Source of the DNA: Plasmodiophora brassicae
Taxonomy: Eukaryota > Endomyxa: Phytomyxea > Phytomyxea > Plasmodiophorida
Direction: 5' to 3'
NCBI GenBank assembly: GCA_036867785.1
Contig: CP145419.1
Span: forward strand, 1,116,001-1,180,000
Length of the DNA stretch: 64,000 nucleotides
The position numbers and the translations under genes were made by a program. The notes beneath the pieces are model-generated. The model did no database searches. It saw nothing but the letters and a program-made list of their open reading frames with translations, and had not been told where the DNA came from. Below, piece after piece: positions 9,591 to 19,455 of this stretch (the stretch's first letter is position 1; each line of letters opens with the position of its first letter).

Positions 9591-10120
9591 AGCAGGAACC
9601 CGCCACGCACCACGTAGCTGTGCCTGCCGGATCGCCATCGGGACAATGCCGGCATATCGCATCATCAGGATCGACCCGGGACATGTGCGCATGACCCAGG
9701 AGCCGATCTCCCTCAGCGTCTTAGCTGCTGTGGTTGGCGATGCGCGCAGAGGCTCCAGCTGCGATCGCACAAAGCTCATAACACGGCGCGCTTCTTGCTC
9801 ACGTTCAGGTGCCTCGCCTTGAAGCGACCCGATTCAGGGACGGCAGGGCACGCTCAGGACGCACTTGTTCACATTGTACCTGTAGCGATATTCGATCGAG
9901 TACTTGTGGCACACGTCGAGCATTGCCTGCATAACCGACGGGAGGTCAGCGCGGCAGAAGAGCGTCTGATCGTCAGCAAACAATATAATTGGAATGCGAA
10001 GTTTCACCAGTTCTGGGCAGTCGGGGCCAGCAATTGCCGGAAGCCGTTCGTGCAGCGGGTTGTCCAGCATGGCGAACAGGTCAGGCGCATTGACGACACC
10101 TTGAGCGACACCGGTACTGC
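9591..10120 (-). mobile_element. LINE reverse-transcriptase fragment, inverted copy
   Basis: The minus strand repeats the same landmarks as the forward copy, with very similar wording: GVAQGVVNAPD, IILFADDQTLFC, and SFVRSQLE...TLREI. The two copies meet tail to tail near 9590, giving an imperfect palindrome of over a kilobase. At its 5' side this copy begins abruptly inside a zinc-finger relic near 10120. It is broken and has no endonuclease domain. Confidence 0.7.
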
Positions 10121-10245
10121 TTCGGGCATCTCGGGCAGCTGAACCGCCGCTGCCCGTTGCGCTGGCGCCAATGCACCTTGTGGGTGTAGGCGCACGTGTC
10201 CTGCAGGACGGGGTCATCGACGCGCCCAAGTTTCGCATCATCGAG
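10115..10245 (-). pseudogene. C2H2 zinc-finger relic (copy B), joined to LINE fragment
   Basis: Reading the minus strand gives DTCAYTHKVHWRQRNGQ and FSCPRCPKQY, closely matching copy A at 5860-5960 in protein and DNA. The match ends exactly where the LINE reverse-transcriptase fragment begins. The piece is a truncated zinc-finger relic that was either broken by the LINE or copied along with it. Confidence 0.6.
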
Positions 10246-10410
10246 TCCGTGCGCAACCTGCTTCTATTACGGCTGGTTGAAACCCAGGGACATGCCATAC
10301 GGCCGCCTGACACACACGGAAACAGTCCAACGCCTGTCACGGCGATACCACAGATGTGTATAGTGGAACCGCACCATGACAAGAGCCGTCCCGGATCGTT
10401 GTACGAGTAT

Positions 10411-10555
10411 GTGCCACGTAACCACGACGCCGTAACGTTGTGACACCGCTACACTGGGAGCTGCACATATGCCATGTAACCACGACGCGGTAACGTTGTG
10501 ACACCGCTACACTGGGAGCTGCACATGTGCCCATGTAACCACGACGCGGTAACGT
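10411..10555. repeat. Tandem repeat, unit 58-59 bp, about 2.4 copies
   Basis: The words TAACCACGACG...GTAACGTT recur at 10419, 10477 and 10536, giving periods of 58 and 59 bases. The intervening sequence GTGACACCGCTACACTGGGAGCTGCACAT is nearly identical between copies. It lies just past the 3' end of the small ankyrin gene. Confidence 0.85.
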
Positions 10556-10585
10556 TTGCGTATGTGCGGTTCTGCACGGCGGGTT

Positions 10586-11267
10586 TTATGCGCCGGCGCC
10601 GTACCCGACCAGTTGGTCGTGCAGGAGGCTGGAGCCGATGCGGGCGGCGATATCGACCGCCGCCCGGCCTCTGCGGTCGCGGGCGTGGACGTCGGCGCCC
10701 TTCTTGCAGAGCAGGTCGACGACGGCGGGCTGGGTGGCCAGAACGGCGCACATCAGCGCGGTGAACCCGGACCCCGTCTGCTGGTTGACGCGGGCGCCGG
10801 ACGACAGCAGGTCTTCAATGAGCCGCAGGTTGCCCTTCATGGCAGCGTGCATCAACGGCGTGACGCCGTTCGCTTCGGGCAGGTTGACATCCGCGCCCGC
10901 CCGCAGCAGCGCGTCGACAGCCTGCGCGCTGTCCGTCATCAGCGCGTGGATCAGCGGTGTTCGACCTTTGAAACCCTAGCGCGATGTCGACGTCTGAATG
11001 GCCATCCCGTTGCGAAACGACCAGGCCCGATACCGATTGGTCGACCGGGACGTGTTGGCTCAGGAGAAAGGCGATCGCGGCCGCACTGTCGCCGCGGGCA
11101 GCGCCTACCAGCGGGAGGTTCTCCTGAGGGTCCGCCGACGGGTCGGGATCGTCGGCGAGGAGGCGTTTGAGGAGCGCCACGCGCCCGAACTCGGCGGCCT
11201 TCGAGGCAGGCAGCTGTGCGTCGACCTGCGCCTGCAGGTCAGCAGTGAACGCAGCGGCCTGCGCCAT
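10586..11267 (-). CDS. Small ankyrin-repeat protein, 207 aa
   Basis: Two exons are inferred: 11267-11034 and 10975-10586. The 58-bp intron (11033-10976) begins GTATCG and ends CTAG, and splicing joins VDQS to GFKGRTPLIHAL, restoring an ankyrin repeat. Four to five repeats follow (RTPLIHAL, VTPLMHAAMKGN, FTALMCAVLATQ, RAAVDIAARIG), with ADVN/ADVH ends. There is no signal peptide, so it is probably cytosolic or nuclear and binds proteins. The start was set at the ATG at 11267; a longer frame upstream looks like leader sequence. The ankyrin type is clear, the partner unknown. Confidence 0.75.
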
Positions 11268-11495
11268 GATCGCGGGTCTCGCGACGGTGCACTGTCGGGA
11301 ATTTGGGGGGAGGAGGACGGGCACGTGCCTCAACCAGCGAGTCACGTGTGGTCGGGGCAAACGACAAGACCTGTCCGTTTAATAACGCCGACACGGGTAC
11401 TGACAGATTACTCATCATCAGCGCGGCAAGGCGGTCGATGGCGTGTTGTGTTTCTAACCAATAAATACAACTGGGATGCGTCCAGGAACGAGGCG

Positions 11496-14400
11496 TCACC
11501 TCTGCGGTCGCCGGGGAGACGGCGGCTGCGGCTGCAGCGGCATCAACGAATCGATGTTCACCGGGTCCACCATGTCGAAGCTCAATTCGGGCGCGAGCAC
11601 TGGACGAACACGCATCATCAGGGGACTGTGTGCAGCGGCTGGGGACGCGCGCGCAACGCGTCACCTTCACCGAATCGCAGGGCCCTCCTCCGTTGCAGAC
11701 GAACGTAGCCGACCTGGATCATACGGTACTGGGCCAGCGACGCCGATGCATAGACGTTGCAGGTCGGGTCGAACTTGTTGAGCCACTTCGGGTTAGATGG
11801 GTCGCCGATGAACTCATCGACGGCGGCGATCTTCGCCTCGGCGGCGGTCACGAGGTCGGCGTCGTCGGCGATCGAGTTCGGGCCCATTTTCGTGCGAATC
11901 AGGACACACGCATGGGGTTCAGGGCCTGCCTCTTCGGAACGCGCGTCCGTTCTCGACATGGCCTACGTGCCAATCTCAGCTCGACGCCAGTGAAACGAAC
12001 ACGCAGGGCGTTACCTCGGAGAGCTCGTTGTTTGCCTTCCGCTGGTGCCGCTTTGCCTCATGCTGGATCGCAGACACCGATTTCGTTAAGGAGACGACGC
12101 CTGGGTTCTCCTTGGTCGATTTTCGGCGGATCGAAGGGAGCGCCAGGGACGCAAGCGAGAGGGGCAGCGATTCGCGGCCGGATTCGATCATGTTAGAAAC
12201 GGACCCACCCAGCGCCGAAGACAACCATGAGAAGGACGACATCATGAAATTCGAACCCTGGCCAAGCCAGGTACCGGGACGGTTCGACGCCGATGTGACA
12301 CTGGCAGCATTGCTGGCCGTGCCTGAGCCAGCGGCAGCCAGTCCATTCGAGCTGGACGATCGTGACGGGCGCCGCGATCGCGACATGGACGGCATCTGTT
12401 GCGATTCCGGTACAGGTGGTGGCGCGCACAGCCCGCCCCGGTTGAACTTGTACACAACGATGTAGTGGAATCGTCGTCGGACCTGCAAACGAGCGGCAGA
12501 GGGTTACAGGACAGCGCGGCAGGACTGATTCGGCACAGACGAGGACGCACCTCTGAACACCAGTGCATAAACAGCTTGTTGAAGAATATGCCGACGAGCA
12601 TGTCGTGGCACAATTGCCTTCGGTGCTGCCCGACGAAACGCCCGCAATTGGAGTAAACCAAAGTCAGGGTTTTGATCAGAACCTGAAAGTGTTCGCTCGA
12701 GAGCAGCATCTCCAGGGCGCAGAGGAACTCGTCGTGGCAGAACGACCGAGGCAGCGGAACTGACAACGAGTTCCCCGCGTGCTGAGGAGAATCCCTGGCA
12801 CTGTAGTTGGAGCACGCCGCCGCCATCCAGGACCCAATGTGGTCCAAACACGAGTTGACCTGTAGCGCATTGTGACAACGCGGATCGGGAGGCGGGCGCA
12901 GCGTGGACCAACCTCGAATTTGTCGTGCAGAGGCGTCGCCCGAAGTAGCGCGCGAACCGCGAACTGACACACAGCGTGTGAGACCCGCGGTGGTGAGCAT
13001 CGCCGTCTCCGACAGGATTCGTTTACCTGTAGGACATCCGGGTTTCGCAGGTATTGCGTCATGCACCGACGGATCTTCATTCCTCACTTGAATCAGTCGC
13101 TTAAGAATGCAGCCCCACCGAGGATCATGCATACCTTGCTCGTGTATGAGAGCGGGCGCAGGCCTTGAAGCTTTCGAATAGCGGCGCTCGTCAGTGGCCA
13201 CAGACCCGGGACACACGACCTGCGCGTCTGATCAGCAAACCCTGCAGGCACGTCATACAAACCAGGCAACCATTGTATAGAGCCATGCGCCACGTCGGTC
13301 ACATGGGCGACAACGCCAGCAACAAAGGCGTGCAGCGTCTCGGGATCAGTGCCGAGCAGATTTCGGAAATCGGCGAACGCGTTCACGAGCTCGGCGGACT
13401 CGTTTTCAAACCCAATCTATCGTCCGCACGCGTCCGTAAGCAGAAGCCGTTTGCCAGAGGGGGAGCCCAGCTACCCGTACCTGCTGTCGACATTCGTCAA
13501 GAAATATCCACTCGTCGCTGTTGCTGGGCTGGGACGCCACGCTGATGTTCACCCAGTTGAACAGTGACGGGTTGAACTTGAAGAACTGGGCCTGCCGCAC
13601 CCAGTGAGCATCGCGAATGGGCGCACACACGGCCGCCCAATGCGGTACAACCTGATCCGACAGACCCGACTTGAAGGCGTCCGTCGTCTTCTGCGCAAAC
13701 GCTTCGATATCATCTGCACAGTGGCGCATCAGCAATGGCGTCCAGGTTGGATCCACAGCACACGACTGGCCCTGTATGTTATCCGATGGTCCGGTATCCG
13801 ATGGAAGCTCTTCAGGGGCACTGGTGAACACAATCTCGCGCTGAGTCGGCCGTGCGAACACAGGACACAACGCGACGGGACTGACGGCGCATCGGAACCA
13901 TCGCACGCGTCGAGAAGCGGGGCACACAGGGACGGTAAACGAAAGAACGACAGAGCAGCCATGACGCTGGGGATCCACATGACACTCAGCTACACCGGCG
14001 GGCGCGCTCTTCCAGTTGGACAGACATTCGAAGGGCAGGTTGCGTATCCATTTGGCAGACGCAGACGGCTGTCCGCGCCAGCAGGCAGTGGTACGCCCGC
14101 GCCAGGCACTGCGACGGCCCCGAATTCTCCTCCATGTACAGTGGATCGCCAATCGTGAGCCCCGACGCGGCACCATCAACTGTGTACCACCAGCACGTTC
14201 AGTGTGCGATGAGCCCGCGCCGAACGACCGCATACCGGGGGACCCACGTCGCCAGGCGGAATGCATGTGAATGAGGTCGAATTCGTAACGCTGCGCAAGC
14301 GCCAGCACCAACGACGCGTACTTCATCGTGCATTCCCCGTCGTCCTTGACGAGGATCCGCTTCCAGACCCGCAACAGCAGCAGCTTGCCCTGGCGGAACT

Positions 14401-14801
14401 CGGCGGCCGACGAATAGACGAAACAGTCGGCGCGCAGGTGCGAATCGAGCACGTGCAGCAGCTTGTGCAACTGCTGCGGGCTGTTGGACGGCGACAGCGT
14501 GTGCTTCAGGCGCTGATGGACCCAGGGCGTGAACGGCAGCAGGTTCAGCGGGCGAAGGCGTCGCGGGATCGCAGCTGACGAACGCGCACGCATATTAGAC
14601 GCAGGACAACCACCCCCTGGGAACCACGACGGGCGGCGTACATCGAACACTGTTCGGGGACGTCGCCGCGCTCTGCGTCGACGCCGACGTGGACGACAGC
14701 ACCGAGTCCGTGCACGACTCGGTGCCGTCGTCAAAGTACTCGCTGTCGCGGTCGCCGTCGCTGACGCTGATGCTCGACAGGCTCCGCGACAGCGTCGACA
14801 T
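11496..14801 (-). CDS. DUF1765-like protein, 12 exons, about 872 aa
   Basis: Exons inferred by hand: 14801-14642, 14574-14236, 14179-14067, 13989-13882, 13840-13481, 13416-13135, 13074-13027, 12963-12913, 12859-12551, 12482-12015, 11962-11725, 11638-11496. All joins keep the frame and all introns are 41-91 bp with GT...AG. The N terminus is serine-rich and acidic. The middle and C-terminal parts are helical, with a conserved-looking block near EMLLSSEHFQVLIKTLTLVY and LFMHWCSE|VRRRFHYIVVYK (junction 12551/12482). That block resembles the DUF1765 region of fungal proteins of unknown function; this family call is from memory of the pattern. The exon 3/4 junction has an alternative donor six bases downstream. 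The first exon could also start upstream, since the frame is open past 14801. Confidence 0.55.
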
Positions 14802-14935
14802 GGGCGTGCGCGCGCGCCCCCCGGCAGTGTTAACGCGGATCGTCGACTCCCGTTCGGCGGCGGCGGCGGCGGCACGGACGTTCGTCGATTTTGTCAAAAC
14901 GCGGCTCAGCGTAAGGCGAAAAGCGCGCGCGATCG

Positions 14936-15397
14936 ATGTCCGTGGCGGGTGGCGATGACGACGTCGTCGGTGCTGCGGGCGACAACGCCACGTGGCGCTG
15001 CGATCGGTGCGGCGTCAGCACGCCGATGAGCGACCGGGTCGCCCACCTGTCGTCGATCTCGCATCAGCTGTCGGGGAGTGCGGCGGCCCCGCCCGCGTCG
15101 CTCGGCATCCCGATGACGAACCGCGGGTACCAGATGCTGGTCCAGCTCGGATGGGACGAGGCCAGCGGCCTGGGCGCCAACCAGGACGGCATGCTGCAAC
15201 CCGTCGCCACGGAACGCCGGGATCGGTCCGGCCTCGGCGCCAGGCGCTTCCCGCGACGCATCACGCACGTGGAACGAACCCCGCCGGCCAGTAACATCCC
15301 CGCCGCTGTTCGACGAGCACGACGCCGAGAGGCGCAGAAGCGCCTCGATGAAATCGGTCAACGTCTCGACCGCGCCATACGAGAATCGCTTCGGTAA
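14936..15397 (+). CDS. G-patch protein with a C2H2-like finger, 153 aa
   Basis: The single-exon protein begins with a small zinc-finger-like unit (CDRCGV...VAHLSSISH, residues about 22-43) and carries a G-patch (about 64-103) with the expected MLVQLGWDEASGLG, PVATERRDRSGLG pattern. The C-terminal third is basic and helical. G-patch proteins bind RNA helicases or RNA during splicing or ribosome assembly, so a nuclear role is likely. It is divergently arranged with the DUF1765-like gene; only 134 bp separate the two ATGs, so they probably share a promoter. Confidence 0.8.
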   Translation: MSVAGGDDDVVGAAGDNATWRCDRCGVSTPMSDRVAHLSSISHQLSGSAAAPPASLGIPMTNRGYQMLVQLGWDEASGLGANQDGMLQPVATERRDRSGLGARRFPRRITHVERTPPASNIPAAVRRARRREAQKRLDEIGQRLDRAIRESLR

Positions 15398-15602
15398 TCG
15401 CGCCTCGCGCCGTCGTACCTACCTACGCGGCACCCGCGCCCAAGGCCGGATCGTGATCGAGACCGGGAACCCAGAGCGGGAAGCCGTGTTCCAAATTCGT
15501 CCACTGTAACGTCGACGCGCACGCCGAATGATCGCTCTGCAGTTGCCAGTGGGCTTTACATGTTACAGTATAGTAAACTGCGCGCCGTTGCGCGTTCCCC
15601 GC

Positions 15603-18600
15603 TCACGACGCCGTCCCGCACAGCATCAGCGTGAGCTTGCTCTTCGGGCGCTGCAGCCGCCACCCGTGGTACAGGACGGGCTCGAGGACGCGGAACTCGA
15701 CGGTCAGGTCGTCCTTGGACGACGTCGCGCTGGGCGCCGCCGCCGCCGCCCGCCGCTTGCCCGTCGACTTGTTCCTCAGCATGATGCGGGCGGCGTCGTC
15801 GACCGACTGCCGCGCCGCGCACCGCTTGTGCGGCAGGCCGAGCGTCAGCAGGCTGGGGGCGCGGGGCATCCACCCGGACGAGTTCGCCACGCGATGGTGC
15901 GTCCTGTGCGGGCAGCGCTCGTCGAACACGCGCACCTGCAGGCCTCGTCGCATGTGCTTCTGCAGCGTTGCCGACAGGCGCGTGTCGCAGAACGCGCACG
16001 GGATGGCGTTGTCCGCCGACAGCAGCGTCGGCGGCGGGCCGCTCTTCCTCGCGGCCGCCTCTTTCTGCGCCCGCTCCTGGCGCCTCCGCGCGTGTTCCAC
16101 CTTCAACGCGGCCGCCTTCTCCTTCGACCCCAACCGGGACGACCTGTCGACCAGGAACGCGAGCAGCGCCCCAGGGGTACCCGGTCGCCGGACGACGAGC
16201 GCCGGGGCAGTCAGCTGCCCGAGCGTGAACCCGGCGAACGCGGCACGGACCAGCGCCGACCCGTCGTCCGCCGACACCGCGTAATGCCGCCCTGGGATCG
16301 CCACGCGCTTCACGACCATCGTCGTCCAGGCGGTCGTGTACCAGTCGGGCGACGGCGCCGCCGCCGACGGCGACGTCCGCGCCGCGTACGCCGACGACCG
16401 GCGCCGTCCGTGATTCGGACGACGGTCCAGGTCCTGCAACACCGACGTCATCTGCCTGGCGGGGACGCTCACCAGGCCTGTCGTCGGCGGCGGCGCCGTC
16501 TTGCCGGCCCCCGCCAGATGGTACAGCAGCGTCGGCGTCGGGTATCGCAGCGCCCTGCCGATGCGGACCTCGGTGTCGTGTGCCCTGTTCGAGGCAGTGT
16601 GCGGTCAGCGAGCCGCGCGCGGGGGGTACACAACCGCGCGTGCTTCGTACATTCGCGAGTCGCCCGGCGTCGTGCCGACCGCCAGCAACGACGCCAGTGC
16701 GGGGACCGTGATCTCGACGTGGGCGTCGCGCAGGACGCGGACCAGGCCGACGTGGACGAGGTCGGTCAGGTCGCGCCAGAGCGCCGTCGGGTTCGCGCAG
16801 CGCATCGCCAGGCTGGCGAACGGCGCCGACGACCCGAGCACGGCGATCGTCGTGACGATGCCGCGCGACGACGCCGACAGCGACGTGATCGCCTTGTGCG
16901 CGAGCCTCAGGAACAGGGACGGGTCGGCGACGTCGTCGGCGTCGTCGAGGAACGACGCGCATAGGTGCGCGAACGCGGCTGGCGACGCGGCCGACCTGGC
17001 CGCCGCCACGATGGATTCGGCGCGGGGCGAGCCCTCGCACGACCTGCGAAGCTCGTCGTCGGACGGGTCGGCCCGGTGACGGACGGCGCCCGCATCGCGG
17101 TACACGTCCGCGATCAGCGTCTGGGCGGCGACCGCGTCCCCATGGTCGACGTCGACGCCGAGGACGGTCTGGATCTCGAACGGCATCGCCGTGTTCGGGG
17201 CGTCCAGCTCCCGCGCCGACGTGACGGCAATGACCAGCGGGATCGACGACGACGTCAGCGCCCGGCAGACGAGCAACGACGCCGCGTCCAGCCCGTTCGG
17301 GGCGTCGATCGTGAGGAAGAACCCGGGCGAGGTCAGCGCGCGCACGAGGTCCTCGACGAGGGCGATCAGCGCTGCGGCGGCCGACGCCGATCCTCGTCGT
17401 TTCACCGACGAACTCGCCTCGATGTCGACGTCGAGCAGCTCTGCGCACGAGATATGGGTCGCGAGGGGCGCCGCGCGCGGTCTGAGTGTCGACGTACCGT
17501 TCAGCAGGGCGGCGTCGCCGTACGACAACGGGCACAGGTCGGCGCAGAGCGCGTCGACGATATCGGTGCTGGCGGGTCGCGACACATCCGGGGCGAACTT
17601 CGGGTTCCGCATCCGCACGAGGACGCGCACGACGGCGCGCCAGGCCGCCAGCGGCGCCCAGGATTCCTGCGGCGGAACGTGCACCGTTATCGGCGTCAGC
17701 CCCAGTCGCCGGCACGCCTCTCTGCTGCACCGCTCCGCCCGCTCTCGGCGATCATCCCCGATCTAGACCCGAACGCGTTAGTTGAGCAGATCGGCGGACA
17801 GGCGACGCACCAGGAATCGGATGCCAGAGCCGGCCGCTTGCGACGGGCACAGGGCGTCATCGTCGGGCGATGCCGCGCGCGCCTCCACCCGGTACGTGTC
17901 GTCGTCAATCGCCGTCAGTTCGACGACGTCGCCAAGGCGTTCCCGAACGCGGTGCACGCCTGGCCCGCTGAGCAACACGACCCGCGTTGGCGTCGTCGTG
18001 GCCAGCGCGCGCGTCAGCATGCGCACGACGCTGACGACAGGGTCGCCGTGTACGACGACGTCGCGCCTGGCGTCGCTCCCGACGCTGCCGCAGCGAACCT
18101 CGCCGCATTCCACAGCGATCCCGCGAACGCCCTCCAGTCCCGACAGCGCCTGCGCCAGCGCGATCGCTCCCCGGGCGCATCCCTCGTCGCTGGGCATCGC
18201 GTGCGGCGGCAACCCGATCCCTGACCTGCGTTCAGCGAGAGGCGGGGCGCAGGCCAGGACGCGCCGTACCGATGAGGACGAGGACCCCGTCGTGGTCGGG
18301 CTCGACGGCGAAGATGACCGGGGCGACGGTCGCCTGTTCGCCCATGACGACCTGCATGGCGGACAACGTGGCGTGCACCTTCTGGTCGCCGCTGCCGCCC
18401 GCCCTCTGCCCGACGGACGCGGCGACGGCCAGCACGGCCGCATGGGGCACGACTCGGCCCTGCCACCAGCGGCCCGACAGCGCGTCGATCTGGGCCAGCG
18501 GGCTCGTGTACCGGAGCAGGAGCGCTTCGAGGCGGGCGTCAGGTCGGGAGCGCCGCGTCATCGCCGCGTCGTCCGGTTGCGGGAAGGGCGCCGCGCGCGT

Positions 18601-19314
18601 GTCCTTGTGGGTGACGACAGCGGCGAACAGCGGCGATGGGAACAGGGACGCGGGGCGTGCCGCCAGGTGCTGGCAGGCGAGCGTGCTCCGGGTCAGGGCG
18701 CGCGCCTGCTTCGTGAGGACGATGGCGCGCCTGCTATTGGCCGACACCGCACGTAGGGCGTACGCGGCCTGTAGGACGGCGTCGCCGCCGACGACGTGCT
18801 GGATCGGCTGTGGGTGCACGCCCGCGACGTGCAGGAAGTGCACGGATCCGACGCCGATCCCCGTCTGCACGTCCATGCTGGTCCCGCGCAAGGCCCAGCG
18901 AATGTCGGCGGCCGCTTTAACGGCCCGGAGGACCGTCGTGCCCGGCTGGTCGGCGTTGGACGGGCGTATCCAGGCGGCGACGTACAGCGACCCGCCTGAC
19001 TTCACGCGCAGCAGGTCCCCGCCGTTGCGGGCGACGATCGTGGCGATCGCCCCCGCCGTCGTCTTCATCAGCGTCTGGAACAAGGCGGCGTCGAGGTCGT
19101 CAGCGCTCCGCTGCATCCGCCCATGGAAGTCGTGGAGGACGTCGGCGAGGCCGGCAACGTGGACGTACGCGATAACGCCCTGCGAGACATGCGTCCGCGG
19201 CTCGAGGTCGGGGCCGACGCCCAGCGACTGCAGAACGGCATCGGGCACGTACGCCATCAGCGACGACGCCCAGGCGGACGACGACGACCCGTCATCGTCC
19301 TCGGCCGCTGCCAT
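15603..19314 (-). CDS. Soluble adenylyl cyclase-like protein, degenerate, about 1189 aa
   Basis: Four exons: 19314-18270, 18220-17811, 17762-16630, 16584-15603; introns are 49, 48 and 45 bp, two with clear CTGAC or CTAAC branch sequences. Domain order follows animal ADCY10: a first cyclase-like domain (about 45-200), a second (about 270-450, with HDGVLVLIG|IGLPPHAM across the first intron and GSDARRDVVVHGDPV), then an NTPase-like region (from about 490) and a C-terminal part with a possible zinc finger (CAFCDT...HMRRG...CPHRTHH). In the first cyclase domain the expected Asp positions are His52 (in AYVHVAGL) and Gly107/108 (in KSGGSLY). No Walker A motif is seen where the NTPase should begin (GDDRRERAE). 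It is thus probably a non-catalytic relative. The last exon could belong to a separate gene, but the frame-preserving intron favours one. Confidence 0.65.
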
Positions 19315-19455
19315 GGCCTGCCCTGTTCACCTGCAACAACGGTATCGCCATGGACGCGTGCCAGGTCAGACAAGGAATCTTCGGACCCGGTTTCTGTATC
19401 GAGAGATGTGGAATCCATAAAGTGTCCCTGGGCCGTCCCAAGGACGGTGTCGAGG

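Noticed and set aside
13967-13995. A 29-bp intron (GTGTAG...CCCCAG) in the DUF1765-like gene
   Set aside because: It is too short for normal splicing. A 77-bp intron (13990-14066) gives an equally good frame.
15556-17730. Very long minus-strand open frame (724 codons) and plus-strand frames at 15528-16964 and 16965-18224
   Set aside because: They overlap the cyclase-like gene in other frames. Their translations are arginine/proline-rich and lack domains; GC-rich codons make long shadow frames.
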